From Nothopassalora personata (lineage: Eukaryota > Ascomycota > Dothideomycetes > Mycosphaerellales > Mycosphaerellaceae), in assembly GCA_033816765.1 (NCBI GenBank), contig CM066287.1, positions 5,208,001 to 5,272,000 on the forward strand: a stretch of 64,000 bases of DNA, given 5' to 3'. The notes below the pieces were generated by a model, which was given only the letters and a program-made list of their open reading frames with translations, did no database searches and was not told the origin of the DNA. This document shows positions 21,391 to 31,928 of the stretch, in pieces (position 1 is the stretch's first letter; each line of letters begins with the position of its first letter). Position numbers and translations under genes: made by a program.

Positions 21391-22094
21391 ATATACTTAT
21401 TAAGAGCTCTAATATAGTTCTTAAAGAGTAGGTAGAACTTTAGTCTCTATATCTATAATATATTTTATTCCTTAGCTTTAGCTATCTCTCTAGAATCTTT
21501 AATATATTATAATGAGTCTTTAATATCCTATAATATAGGTTAGATATTCTTAAATATAAGTAGTATAGATAGAAGTTTTCTATAATATTACAATATAGCT
21601 AGCTCTTTATAATAGTATTAAGAAAGAGAAGTAGCTTCTATCTAGTATTAATCTCTTAACTTCTAGATGTTCTAACTATTTAACTAGTATTTACTACTAT
21701 CTAATAAAACTCTTTTAACTAATCTAGTAAAAGCTATAGTACTACTATATTCTTAGTAGATTTACTAATAGTAGCTTATTTATTAATTCTTTACTCTTTA
21801 ACCTCTTTAAATAAAGTAAGACGTATAGTAAATTAATACTTGATTATTAATGAATTTTCTAACATTATTATAATAGTAAGATTCTAACTTAGAGTATTGT
21901 AGTATATCTTATCTATAGATAGCTCTACTTTATAGCTCTAATATAATAAGAATAAAAAGTATCTACACTAATAGTACTTAGTTTAAAGATAGTATTAAAT
22001 CTAGAGTCTTCTACTATTTAGAGATAAAGAAGTAAAGCTAAGACTATAGCCTATAGTAGCGCTAGACTAGTTATAGTAAGAAGTGATATTGAGC
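21391..22094. repeat. AT-rich RIP-mutated repeat DNA, right of the LTR element
   Basis: Same composition as 12,944-14,413: very AT-rich, CpA/TpG-poor, no frames. It ends near GTGATATTGAGC at 22,083-22,094, after which ordinary sequence resumes. Confidence 0.7.
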
Positions 22095-23493
22095 TACAAT
22101 ATTAAGGGGTAAAGAATCGGGCCTAATATCGTAGGTCAAGGTAATATCGACTTTAAGAGATTGGTTCAACGGACGGGACCGAGACGTCGCCACGGTTGCC
22201 AAAAGCCAGGACATTCAAGATCGCATTCCCTGCGCATAACAGGTCAGACCGTATGACTGCGCAGGGATGTGCATGTCGGAACCCTTCGTTGACTGCCGCG
22301 GGCCATGGCAAAAATATGATGCAGCGGGACAAAGACTCTGCGACTGCTCGTGATCGAAAGTGATCAGATGAGATTTACAGCGCGTCCCGTACCAGTGTGT
22401 GTGGTCGTATAATGCAACCATGGCACTGGGTTGCGCTCGAACAGTGAAGTCAGACAAAAAGGTATTCCGACTTGTAAGATTGTGCTAGCCCCAGCAGACC
22501 GCAGCCGCAACATGACCCTGGAGCGCGCTTATGCAGCACCCCTGTCCGGCTACGGTGCGCGATCCTCGATGGATACATCCAGGTAGCCTTACTGACTCGT
22601 GACATGGTGCCGTGCGAACCGGTTGAACCGTTCTATGACGGTCTGCTTCATGCCAAAGAGTCTCCTTCAGTGAAAGACCCCGCCGCAGTTCTGTGCGAGA
22701 AGGAAGTAAGCCTCACTTCGCGAGCGTCGAGTGCCGTTGCCGCCGGACCAGAAACTGAGTCCGGCTCGGATATGCTGGGGTCTATAGATGAGAAATGCGG
22801 CTGCTGGTGCTCTGCGATAGCCCCACTAACCAGCGGTCTATATGCAATGTCGATGCTTAATACAGTACGCAGCTCAAGTTTCGATTAATCGTAACGAAGC
22901 ACTCTCGGGGTCGAGCTCTGACTGGGTCCGGGCCGCGATCTTTGCGAATACTGTGACGATACAGTTTGGGAGCCTACCGTGCATGCCTCTCCTTCTCGCT
23001 GTTGCTTCTATGAAAGTGTTCCAGCAGTCAGGCATACCTTTTCTAGCGTTGATGCGAAGCTACACAGGTCATTTCGGCAACGTGGATATTTACGTCAAGG
23101 CATAAAGGTCGTCGAACCCTGGAGGTCAATGATGCTCTTAGCCCGGCTTTCACTGATCGAAATATATGGGTGTCATGGGTGAGCACAGTTGCCGAACATC
23201 GGTCCTGGTCAGATCGGAAGGCGTTGCGGCTGCCAGATTAGCCCTTACAATGTAACATCACCTCCCCAGATATCCTCATGCCCAGGCCAACCTACAGTAC
23301 AACCTCAAATAAATTGCTGCACCATAGAGCGGAGTTTCGAAGGCGTTGCTTTGTGGCATTGCGCATCGAATCTTGCAAATTCTGGTGGAATTCGCTATAG
23401 TGTACGGTGCTAATCTGGCCACCGCGTGGCGCCATCTCTAGTCCTGTAGCGTCCCGAATGATCGTGTCTGCATAGACCAGCAGACTCAGTATA
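22095..23493. other. Gene-free right margin of the repeat island
   Basis: Composition is normal again. Several frames of 60-95 codons (for example 22604-22888, plus) have no recognisable motif and no convincing splice partners. It lies downstream of the phospholipase C gene and may hold its 3' untranslated region. No RNA gene was seen. Confidence 0.4.
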
Positions 23494-26126
23494 TCATATA
23501 GCCTGAACCGTAGTGATGATCTTGGTGTGGACCTCCAACAGCAGCTTTCCTCCTGTCAGTTTGAAGTCCTCTCCTCGCAACGGAACCAGAAGTAGACCCT
23601 GGGGTAACCTATCAAGTCGATAGCAGATCCATCCCAGTGGCTTGTCCTTCTGTGCCAACGCATCGTGCATAATCTTGATCCTATTGGCAATTAGTGGAGG
23701 ACTCTTCAACGAACATATTGCCAAAACCAAGCAGCACATGGCTTCTAGCAGCTCGGCGATCCTTGGGCCTGCTTACACGACATCGCTGCAGAGTGCCGAT
23801 GCATGTCGGTAGCGGTGAGCCACGCACGAGCACCAAATGCCGGAATACATGGGTGCACAAGCATGCGCGGTACAACATCCGAATTCCCCAGTCCACGGTC
23901 GATGGTCTCTGCGGGATCTCAACGCTTTCTCCGTGTATCCTGTACACCGCACGCCGAAGCTCGATGGGCTCGAGCTCATTAATATCGCTGCCATGACAGT
24001 TGTCGTGTGTGACATGTCGCTTGGTTTCCTGGCGTACGAATGTACTAGTACGTACGACACTAGACGGGAGTAGGACAGGCTTCCCGCTGCACCAGCATCG
24101 ACTGCGACTGGTCGAGGGGATCATGTGCATCAAGGAGAGAAAGAAGAAGCAGTACGTACCTCACGAAGCTCAACTCTGGAACGACCTTCTCAATGTTCGA
24201 AAAGTGCGCAAGTTCCCCACCGAAGTCAGGATCACGACTGCGTCGAGTTGCGGTTCGGTATTTCCGTTGGCCTCCTTTGCTTTTGGCACCGTTAGGAATT
24301 CGCAATTCGCCAGGATCTGCTTGGCTCTCGATGTGCAACTCGCATTTCCCATAGGCGTTCGGTGTGTCGTCTTCGTGACCGAGGCCTTGTGCTGAAAATA
24401 TCTTGATGGACAAATCGCACGTAACCCTCTTCGGCTTTGGCTGTTTGCCTTCGACAGGCAGATAGCCTTTGGGTTTCAAGACCCAACCCCCTGTCCCCTC
24501 AAATTGAGCGGCGTTGAGCATCATGGCTGCATTTGTTCTTTGAAAGTTCAATGCGACCTGCACGCATCAGCATCAGGGTTTGCACAAGGGTTCAGCAGCA
24601 GGTTACAAACCATTTGGAGGCCGAAGCGCCAAAGTGGAGCTGGGTCCAGATTGGAAGAGCGCACCCGTGTACCTTTGGGATATGCTCTCATGAAATGATG
24701 CAGATTGTGTTCGAAGAGCTTGTCCGGCTGTTGCTCGCATGCGTCTAGTAACTTGTTCTCGCCGAGAGAAAACACATGAGTCGGGCTTTTCGCTTCTGGC
24801 TGATCAAAATCGTGGAAGTGCGAAGCACGGGTGAAGATCCCCATCTTGCTAAGTCCTTCCGAAATCTCTCCTTTCTTCACAGCTGTCTCGGCTTCGGCGT
24901 CACTAGAATCCAGATCCTCGCTGTGCGTGTTCTTCGATTGTGCAGCTTTGGCCTTTTCGGGAGGAGTGTACTTGACCTTAACCAGGATGGTCTTCTTCAA
25001 GCTCGCAAGTGGTGGTAATGGGTTCGAAGGGGAAAAACCGGCTGGTGTACGATACAGATACGGCTTCCAATAATTGTTCATCATTTCGACCATCTGAATA
25101 ACCATATACGTCAGCCTGATGTGACTCACTGAGAAGAGTTCCACGCCGAGCGCTTTGAGAGTAATCATGGGCTTGGCTTACCACGTCTTGCTGGGCAGGC
25201 GAGCAGTGGACCTCAAGGCTCACGATTAGAGGAAGATCAGTAGTCCGGAACGCATAGTCGCGGACTGCCTCGCACATCATTCGAAAAGGCATCTCACGGG
25301 TAGCAGTGTAGCCATGGTATATGACCGGCTCGTCTCGGCCTGAATTCGTTCTCCATGGTTGCGGCATTTGGTCACCGTGGCTGACAGGTGACTCAGGCTC
25401 ATCTTTTTGGGGATTCGACTTGGAACGAAGTCTGTTCAGCTTCTCTTTCAGCTTCGAAGACAGTTTGTTCACCTCACGATCGGTCTTTCGCGACTGAGCT
25501 GGCTCTTCAGCCTCTGAAGAAGAAGGTGAGTCGCCGTCCCAGACGTCGACCTCAATGCATCGACAGCCTCGCATGAGCACATCTTTGTAGGAGTTGGCGG
25601 TGATCTTGCCCCACAGTTGATTGCCAGAAAGATAAGCTGGAACATGCACGAATCAGTCTCTCCATCTCGAGAGCTGCAGCAGTGCACCGGTCAAACTCAC
25701 TGTTGTGGCTGCTTGAAATGTAGTAATGCGACAGCGGGTGACTGAGGTCTTCCTTGATAGGCAGCGCTGCAGAGGATTCTGATTTGATTAGGTGGTCGAG
25801 AAAGGCATCGAACGTTGGAAAACCTTTGGAGTCCTGCTCGTAGGCTTTGCTCGCGTGCTTCTTGACGACGTCGCTCAGCGCTGCCGTGGATTTGTCCGCC
25901 ATGCTGTCATTGAGTTCTGCGATGTCAGGGTCAGATAGGAAGATGTCCAGGTTCAGCCGCTGGAGCACGCAGACACAGCCAAGCTGATGAGGTCACTACA
26001 CATTTATACTTGAGTATTCACCGCTTAGGGTGCCGAGCAATCCCCCCCGAATGCCGTCCCAGGCAGGAAGCACAATATCAAACTGCTTGCACTTGCCTTG
26101 TAGTTGTCGCCGTCGCCGACCACCAT
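23494..26126 (-). CDS. PLC1: Phosphatidylinositol-specific phospholipase C, six exons
   Basis: Hydrolyses PIP2 to inositol trisphosphate and diacylglycerol. Exons: 26097-26126, 25701-25959, 25182-25636, 24611-25093, 24160-24557, 23494-23680; total 603 residues, frame kept at every junction. The X domain holds both catalytic histidines, in HYYISSSHNTYLSGNQL and in VIYHGYTATREMPF. After a charged Lys/Ser linker the Y domain holds LMRAYPKGTR-like and SSNLDPAPLWRFGLQMV. A C2 domain closes the protein (WVLKPKGYLP to the end). The RGCRCIEVDVWDG strand is typical. Intron 1 uses a GC donor (AAG/GCAAGT), and the first exon is only ten codons, so the start is the weakest part; an ATG at 25905 is an alternative. 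The last intron is 479 bp, long for this genome. Confidence 0.82.
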
Positions 26127-26353
26127 AACATGTCAGTCTTCCGGATAGCAAAGCAGCGACGAAGGGATCCGACCCGAGATCGGCATGCCGGGGGGATGCC
26201 GAGCCGAGCCAACAACGAACCCTGACCTTGCTGCCGTTGTTGCCCACATCGTCAACTGCTCCTCGTTTGCCCTTGCTCCTGCACGAAACAGTTGCGATCC
26301 AAGAGCCGTTCAGCATCCTGTACAAAGGCTCCTTCTGCTAGATCTGCTTCGAG
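26127..26353. promoter_or_regulatory. Short divergent region between PLC1 and the cupin gene
   Basis: If the PLC start is right, 227 bp separate two divergent ATGs, so a shared bidirectional promoter is likely. No specific element is claimed. Confidence 0.4.
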
Positions 26354-26744
26354 ATGACCTCCCGCAAGAGCGCTGAGAAGCAGGTTAAAGACTGGGGCTT
26401 CTCACATGTCTTTACATGGACGGGTATTTACAGTAGGCTTACCCGGTATTCCTGTGCTGTAGCTGACAGAAAGCTGTACTATGCAGATGGACCGTAGGCT
26501 CTGGTTTGGAAACCATCGACGGCTTTTCGCTGATGACCGTAGGAACGCTTATTATCCTCCGCATTCACATTCTGGCTTAACGACACACCTCATCTTAGAC
26601 GGAGAATTGACAATATCGTACCCTGACGATGCTGAACCTCGAAAGGAGACATTGGGCCGTGGTGCACGGCTGGACGTCGATGCTGGAAGGAAGCATCAAG
26701 TGTGGGTGGGAAAAGAAGGATGCACGTACGTGATTGGAGAGTGA
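26354..26744 (+). CDS. Small single-domain cupin with a 7-nt microexon, 92 residues
   Basis: Exon 1 26354-26423 (MTSRKSAEKQVKDWGF...), intron 26424-26486, exon 2 26487-26493 (only seven bases), intron 26494-26542, exon 3 26543-26744. Joined, the protein reads FTWTDGP then NAYYPPHSHSGLTTHLI, and finishes VWVGKEGCTYVIGE. This is a one-domain cupin barrel with the HxH metal motif (PHSHS) and a later His in GRKHQVW. The 92-residue length fits small fungal cupins. Without the microexon the junction fails: joining exon 1 to the acceptor at 26486 and reading through meets a TAG at once. Function is unknown; metal binding is likely from the motif. Confidence 0.78.
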
Positions 26745-27219
26745 TGGGAGAACGCCCGAGGGTGAAAGACGAGTGGAACACAGGACAGGCCATTGTGACG
26801 TGAAGGGAGATGTGTGTATGGATTGGGAGGCGCATGGCGTGTCCCGAGGGGCACCACGTGGTTGAAAGCAAGGACGCATAAGTCGAAAGGGACACAGTGC
26901 TTGTTGGTAGGTGCAGTCTATTGAAAGCTTGATATGACAATGTGACTTCGAGATCACCATCACTTGACCCGCCGCATTCACTCACTCGGACCCAGCGGAA
27001 TCTCAAGCTTTACTTCAGAGCCACTAGTAGTTGCGGAAGCCTCCCCTGCCGAATACTGCTTTCCGCCGCGATCACCGAGCGACTTCCTCGAATGAGGCTG
27101 TTCAACTGCAGCACTGCTCCATCTCAACTCACAAACATCTGATCGCGGCAACACCAAATCAATCGACGAGCCAGCGCCACCCATCTCGGCAAACACGAGC
27201 ATGCAGACACTCATTCAAT
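26745..27219. other. Intergenic region before the proline-rich gene
   Basis: Holds the 3' end of the cupin transcript and the leader of the next plus-strand gene. The next frame runs open back to 27031 but starts there with TTG, so it is treated as leader. Confidence 0.4.
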
Positions 27220-30141
27220 ATGGCTAACCACAACACCCCCTACATGACGATTCCACCGCCACCATTACCAGGATTCTACTTGGCTCGAAACGAACACTCT
27301 TCCACTCCTAGCACAGACGATGGTGCCGAAGTCGAGCGCCGCTATCAGCGTATTAATGAAGTCGGACCGAGCGAGGCCATGCCAGGTGATGGCGCCGACG
27401 AGAGATTGAACTTTGCGCATTCTAGCATCACCGAGGCATCGCTACCGAAGCCTGCAAAGTCCGGTTCTGATGTGCCGCCACTCGCAATTTATCACATATG
27501 TCGAGTATGCCTTCGCCCTCGAAGCGCGCGCTACCACCAAGAACATCCGATACCTGACGATGGGCTTCCGCCTCCACCAGGAATCTGTCGACGCTGCCGT
27601 GTGACGCCAGCGGAAGAGACGAAGAAAGTTACGCAGGTAGTGGAAGAACATGACAGCAATGATATCAAAATTGGCATAAGGGCCTTCGTGCCTGACGGAG
27701 CCTACTACAGCAACCAAGAAATGCGGGAAAAGCGCGCCGAATTTCTTCTAAGGAGCGCCGAGTGGCAGGAGGTTGAGCCGGCTCCAAGGCATGCAGGTGT
27801 GACGGACTGGAGAGATTACAGCTACAAGCATACTCGCGTCAATGTGCCTCCGCCCCTTAGTTCGGTGGATGACCCGCCCGAGACACCACGGAAAGAGTAC
27901 GTCTACAGACATGTCCATGTTGCGCTTCCACCACCGCCACCTCCACAGACTCCGCTAGCTCAACCGAAGCAAAAGGAATACGTCCACCGCCATATACATG
28001 TCGCAATACCGCCGCCACCAATGATAACCGCGCCAAAGTTGAAGAAGGCGTCAGACTCCACAGCGCAAGACGCAATTGATGCTGCAGCCAAGAAGTCGAC
28101 AAAGTCCAATGTCGAGACGAAAGAAGCCGAGACTCAGTACAGCCAATGGGCAGGTCTACCACCCCCTCCACCGCCGATAGTATCGATGGGCGCTCAAGAA
28201 ACGACCCAGAGGATCAAGGTTCGGGAAACTGCCGCTCAAGGATGCGAGGTATCAGTTACATCGAACAAGAAAACAGTATCGCAGCACAGCTCTTCGCACA
28301 AGACAGTGCCATCCGAAGCAGAGATTCGTTGGCTTGCTCGGGACGAGGTAGTACGATACCGCCAAGCTGAGCGCAAGCTGGAGGCACATTCCGATCCTTA
28401 TGCGCACGGCAAGATGGTACCAGTGGAGCGCGTACCTGTAGAGCGCCGCATCGAGAGAGTACGCGACGTCGTGGAGGAAAAGCCTTGGGCACGGCCGTCT
28501 GAACCTTCCCGTCGGGACTCAGGTGTGGCGATCAAGGAACACGTGCGGGCGAAGGAGCAAAAACAGGGAATGGAGGAGGTTGTGGTTGTACGAGAGAGTC
28601 GCCGAGAGTCACGCAACTTCGATACACTGCAGCAGCGGGCTGCGTCCCCGCCGACATTGTCGAGCGTATCATCTGCGAAGGATGCCGGACCGCGGCCACC
28701 CGTCGAGCGCCCAGTGCGCAGCAGCGAAGTAGTGAGCGAGGTCCAAGGAGTCGCACTTGACAGTTCAGGGAGGCAAGTAGGCCCTCGAGTCGGCGTCCGC
28801 AAGATTGATCTCCCTGGGCGCAAGCACGATATCGTCGAGTTCAGCGAGCACTGGGATGAAGGCGAGAACGCAACTGAGATGCGATACGTGCCAGTACGTA
28901 AAGATGATGATTGGGCAACGGAACTGGCTCAGGACTTCGGCCGCGTGGCTCGGACCCCAACGTACGTTAAGAAGCCGGAGTCATTGGTGAGTAAATGGAC
29001 ATCTCAAGACTACTGGCACGGAGAAGAGACAGCGAAGACTGCGATGACCCAATCCACGCGCAAGTCGAACCTCAATTTAGGGAAGCTATCGAGTGAACAA
29101 CAAGATGCGAGCGGCCGACGAGCTCCACAAAAAGATGGTCGCCAGAGTACGATCCGCGACGAGCAGATCATGTCGTATGAACGACAAACCAAAGGTCCTG
29201 ATCGCCGCACAGCCGCAAGTGAAGTATCTTCGAGGCAGCAGGATCTACCTTACCCGCGCGAAGATGAGATAAAAATCTTGATGCCTTCGCCGACCTCACA
29301 CAGGTCTAATCGTGACGGGCCTCGATCGAGACAGACTGCTCCTGGCGACGGAGAAAAGGAGTGGATCTATGTTAGGCGAACCGTTCAACCTGCTGACGGA
29401 CCATGGGATGAGAATGTCTTTGACGATGATGACCGATCGGACCTCGACTTCAAGGAGACCACAGAGCGCTTCGCCCACCGCAAGGCGCGTCAAGACAGCT
29501 CGAAGACGATCACACCACCATCGAAGCGTCGTGTGAGCGACGTTTCTAGTCGCGTCCGTTTCTCAAGCAAGCTGGACGTCTCTCCCACGCCACCTAACAG
29601 CGACGCCAGCTCATCCGAGTTTCGCAGAAGTGGTCTGATGAAGCATCAGCATGATGATCCTGCTTCGAACAACCGTAGTGCCGCGGTTATTGAGCAAGCG
29701 GATAGGGGACGCTCTCAAGGTCGTACCGCCGCTCGTCGCGAGCCAGGATACTACTATGAGCGGGATACTGTCCGCACGAGGGAGCGCGAGTATCGCGAAG
29801 CAGACCGAGATCGCACACCAAGACCTTCGAATCGTGGACGCCGACGCTCTGGGACCGATGAGACAGCGACTGGAATGAGTTCGATGCCCAGCGACATCCG
29901 ACCTCTGGCTCGAGCGCTCAGCGAGTCTCCGTCAAGAGAAAGACTGCATGACGCAGCGCGCAGACTGAGACGGCCACAAAAGCCCGATAGCAACGGGCCT
30001 TATACTGGGGAGCACAATCGCAGTGACAGCATTGAAGCCCTCGATGGCAGCACCGTTACCAGCAGTAGCCGCGGCAGCAGGGAACGAGAGCGGCGCATGC
30101 GCCGCAGAGATGGAGATGGTGCGCGAGGTGGAAGGTGCTGA
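27220..30141 (+). CDS. Large disordered proline-rich protein with a CxxC...CxxC motif and YRHVHV repeats
   Basis: Single exon, 973 residues, start at the ATG at 27220 (MANHNTPYMTIPPPPLPGFYL). Near residues 94-126 is HICRVC ... GICRRC, two CxxC pairs 25 residues apart, enough for one zinc site. Just after, a motif occurs three times: YSYKHTRVNVPPP, YVYRHVHVALPPPPPP and YVHRHIHVAIPPPP. The rest is charged and disordered, with many Arg/Glu blocks and an Arg-rich C-terminus (RERERRMRRRDGDGARGGR). I do not recognise a named family; it resembles conserved fungal hypothetical proteins. A scaffold or RNA-associated role would be guesswork. Confidence 0.75.
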   Translation: MANHNTPYMTIPPPPLPGFYLARNEHSSTPSTDDGAEVERRYQRINEVGPSEAMPGDGADERLNFAHSSITEASLPKPAKSGSDVPPLAIYHICRVCLRPRSARYHQEHPIPDDGLPPPPGICRRCRVTPAEETKKVTQVVEEHDSNDIKIGIRAFVPDGAYYSNQEMREKRAEFLLRSAEWQEVEPAPRHAGVTDWRDYSYKHTRVNVPPPLSSVDDPPETPRKEYVYRHVHVALPPPPPPQTPLAQPKQKEYVHRHIHVAIPPPPMITAPKLKKASDSTAQDAIDAAAKKSTKSNVETKEAETQYSQWAGLPPPPPPIVSMGAQETTQRIKVRETAAQGCEVSVTSNKKTVSQHSSSHKTVPSEAEIRWLARDEVVRYRQAERKLEAHSDPYAHGKMVPVERVPVERRIERVRDVVEEKPWARPSEPSRRDSGVAIKEHVRAKEQKQGMEEVVVVRESRRESRNFDTLQQRAASPPTLSSVSSAKDAGPRPPVERPVRSSEVVSEVQGVALDSSGRQVGPRVGVRKIDLPGRKHDIVEFSEHWDEGENATEMRYVPVRKDDDWATELAQDFGRVARTPTYVKKPESLVSKWTSQDYWHGEETAKTAMTQSTRKSNLNLGKLSSEQQDASGRRAPQKDGRQSTIRDEQIMSYERQTKGPDRRTAASEVSSRQQDLPYPREDEIKILMPSPTSHRSNRDGPRSRQTAPGDGEKEWIYVRRTVQPADGPWDENVFDDDDRSDLDFKETTERFAHRKARQDSSKTITPPSKRRVSDVSSRVRFSSKLDVSPTPPNSDASSSEFRRSGLMKHQHDDPASNNRSAAVIEQADRGRSQGRTAARREPGYYYERDTVRTREREYREADRDRTPRPSNRGRRRSGTDETATGMSSMPSDIRPLARALSESPSRERLHDAARRLRRPQKPDSNGPYTGEHNRSDSIEALDGSTVTSSSRGSRERERRMRRRDGDGARGGRC

Positions 30142-30769
30142 GGAAGTCCTTCTGCGAAGCTTACCAGGCGCAAACGTGCGAATTCCAGTCTGGAGATGCT
30201 GAAGCAGGTGGGTGAGCCGGTGCTGAGAATTGGGGAAGATATGCTGAAGCAGCTCTTCTAATCTTGGCACGTGGCCAATTTCCCTGGATTGCAGTATAGT
30301 TTCTTCCCTCAAATGACCTGCGGCAGTGCTATCAAGTCGTTGATATGATTCCGAATTCCACACCCTGGCACTCATGTTCTCCGGACGTTTTAAGATGAAG
30401 CTTGTGCATAACCTTGATGGCCAATTGCGGGCATTCAAGCATCCCTGTCTCCCGTGGCTGATGTGTCCAAGTTTGGTGGCCGACTCCAACGTCACCGGTG
30501 TAACAACAAGTCCGTGAAGCAAAGCATTCCAGCTGGTCGAGCCATGTGTGACGCAGAGGATGCCTCGTCGCTAATAGCGCGCAATCATCAATCAATACTG
30601 TGAGTAAGTCGAGGTTGCCTCAGCCCTCAGCGGTCGCACCTTCCCTCGCAAACGAAGTTACAAAACACCCAGTCACAGTGACGACCACGGCAATCGTAGC
30701 TACTGACGCCTACTCCCACCTCGACTACGCACACGCAGCACCTGGAGACACCCGTCGACTTAGTCCGCC
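30142..30769. other. Intergenic region upstream of the SUR7-like gene
   Basis: Two plus-strand genes flank it. Minus-strand frames here overlap the 3' end of the proline-rich gene and show no domain. It probably holds the promoter of the SUR7-like gene. Confidence 0.4.
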
Positions 30770-31382
30770 ATGAGGTTCTCAGCATTACTCCCCGTCGCTT
30801 TCATAGCGGCCTCGTTCATTCTCACCTTCCTTTGCCTCTTCGCCGGTTCCAACAAGGGCTTCATGGAAGACTATGCCGTCCTCACCCTCAACATACAACT
30901 TCGACCCGCAGCGCATCCTCCAGCAGGAACTCGACAACAGCGGCCACGGCAACATCGACCTCGTCTCAGACCTCCGATGGCCCGACGACGTGACGGACGG
31001 CATCAGAGCCCTGCGAATCGCCGCTCGAGCTGCCTTCGTGCTATACTGCGTCGCGATTGCGTTTGAAGGCACGGCCCTGATCCTCGCCGTGGTCAGCTTC
31101 TTCCTCAACGGTCGCCTGAGCGCCTTCGCCAATATGTTTGTCGATTGGTTGGCGTTCGTGGTGATTGGCATAGCAAGCGCCATTGCGACTGCGATTGCGG
31201 TGAAGGGCGCTGATGTGATTAATGAGTACGGCGACGATATTGGGATCCAGGCGCAGAGGGGCAACAAGTTCTTGATCTTGACTTGGATTGCTAGTGGCCT
31301 GATGCTGCTGGCTAGTATCGTGTGGTGCTTCGACTGCATTGTGGGAAGCAGGCGTCGCGAGTCGGCGCCAAAGTATGGTTGA
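30770..31382 (+). pseudogene. SUR7/PalI-family membrane protein gene with internal deletion and frameshift
   Basis: SUR7/PalI proteins have four membrane helices and a large first extracellular loop; they act at the plasma membrane (eisosomes, pH sensing). Here the ATG at 30770 starts MRFSALLPVAFIAASF...KGFMEDYAVLTLN, the usual first helix and its following block. The next recognisable block, NFDPQRILQQELDNSGHGN, is in another frame and follows at once. It runs through three helices to FDCIVGSRRRESAPKYG. In family members I recall, roughly 90-100 residues including a Cys-containing segment (DYCEGY-like) lie between these blocks. No GT...AG pair bridges the change. Read as is, the first frame ends at 31066 after 98 residues. 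An alternative ATG at 30873 gives a 169-residue product lacking helix 1. Either a broken gene or an assembly deletion. Confidence 0.7.
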
Positions 31383-31928
31383 GCGAAGGGTTGCCTGAAG
31401 GGTGTGTTTTTGGCGAGAACGGCTTACAGTGCTGTTGCGGTTTCAGGGAAGAGATTACCCCCCCCCCCCCCCCCCGGGCCCCATGTTGATTTTTGATGCG
31501 AGTCAGAGAAGGAATCACTTTTTTACCTCATATCGATACCAGGCAGTAATAGGAGCGTTGCTTCCGAGAGACGACAGAATCTGCACGTGTTATCACAGGC
31601 CGAAGTAGCCGCTTGGCGAAAGAATTTGCTCAATGCTCACTAGTCGCATGGCCTCCTGCTCTTCGTGATCGTACTGTCTTGCGAGACTCGCCAGCATTTC
31701 TAGTTCGGGCAATATTCCCGTTGGAAGGTTGTCATTAGTGGAAGGACCGAAGTTCTGGTATGTTCATGACACATGCGAGGACGGGCAAGGATATCCGATG
31801 AGATTGAGTTTTCTGTATTAGCGTGTCTCTCCCGCGGGGCACGGTCCAGCTGAGCCAGAATAGCACACTTTTCATGACGATTCAGGTCTCCAACCGTCTG
31901 CATCAACGTTGTGGAAGTCTCATAATCA
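31383..31928. other. Convergent intergenic region with a C-homopolymer
   Basis: Between the stops of the SUR7-like gene (+) and HBS1 (-). Apart from the C-run nothing is recognised. Confidence 0.4.
31458..31475 (+). repeat. 18-bp C homopolymer followed by GGGCCCC
   Basis: A run of 18 C, then GGGCCCC. Such runs are error-prone in sequencing, so its length should not be trusted. Confidence 0.9.

Noticed and set aside
23681..24133. 150-codon minus-strand frame within the last PLC1 intron
   Set aside because: Its translation has no PLC C2 character, and splicing it out joins FVR to IKIMHDALAQKDKPLGW as expected for the C2 domain.
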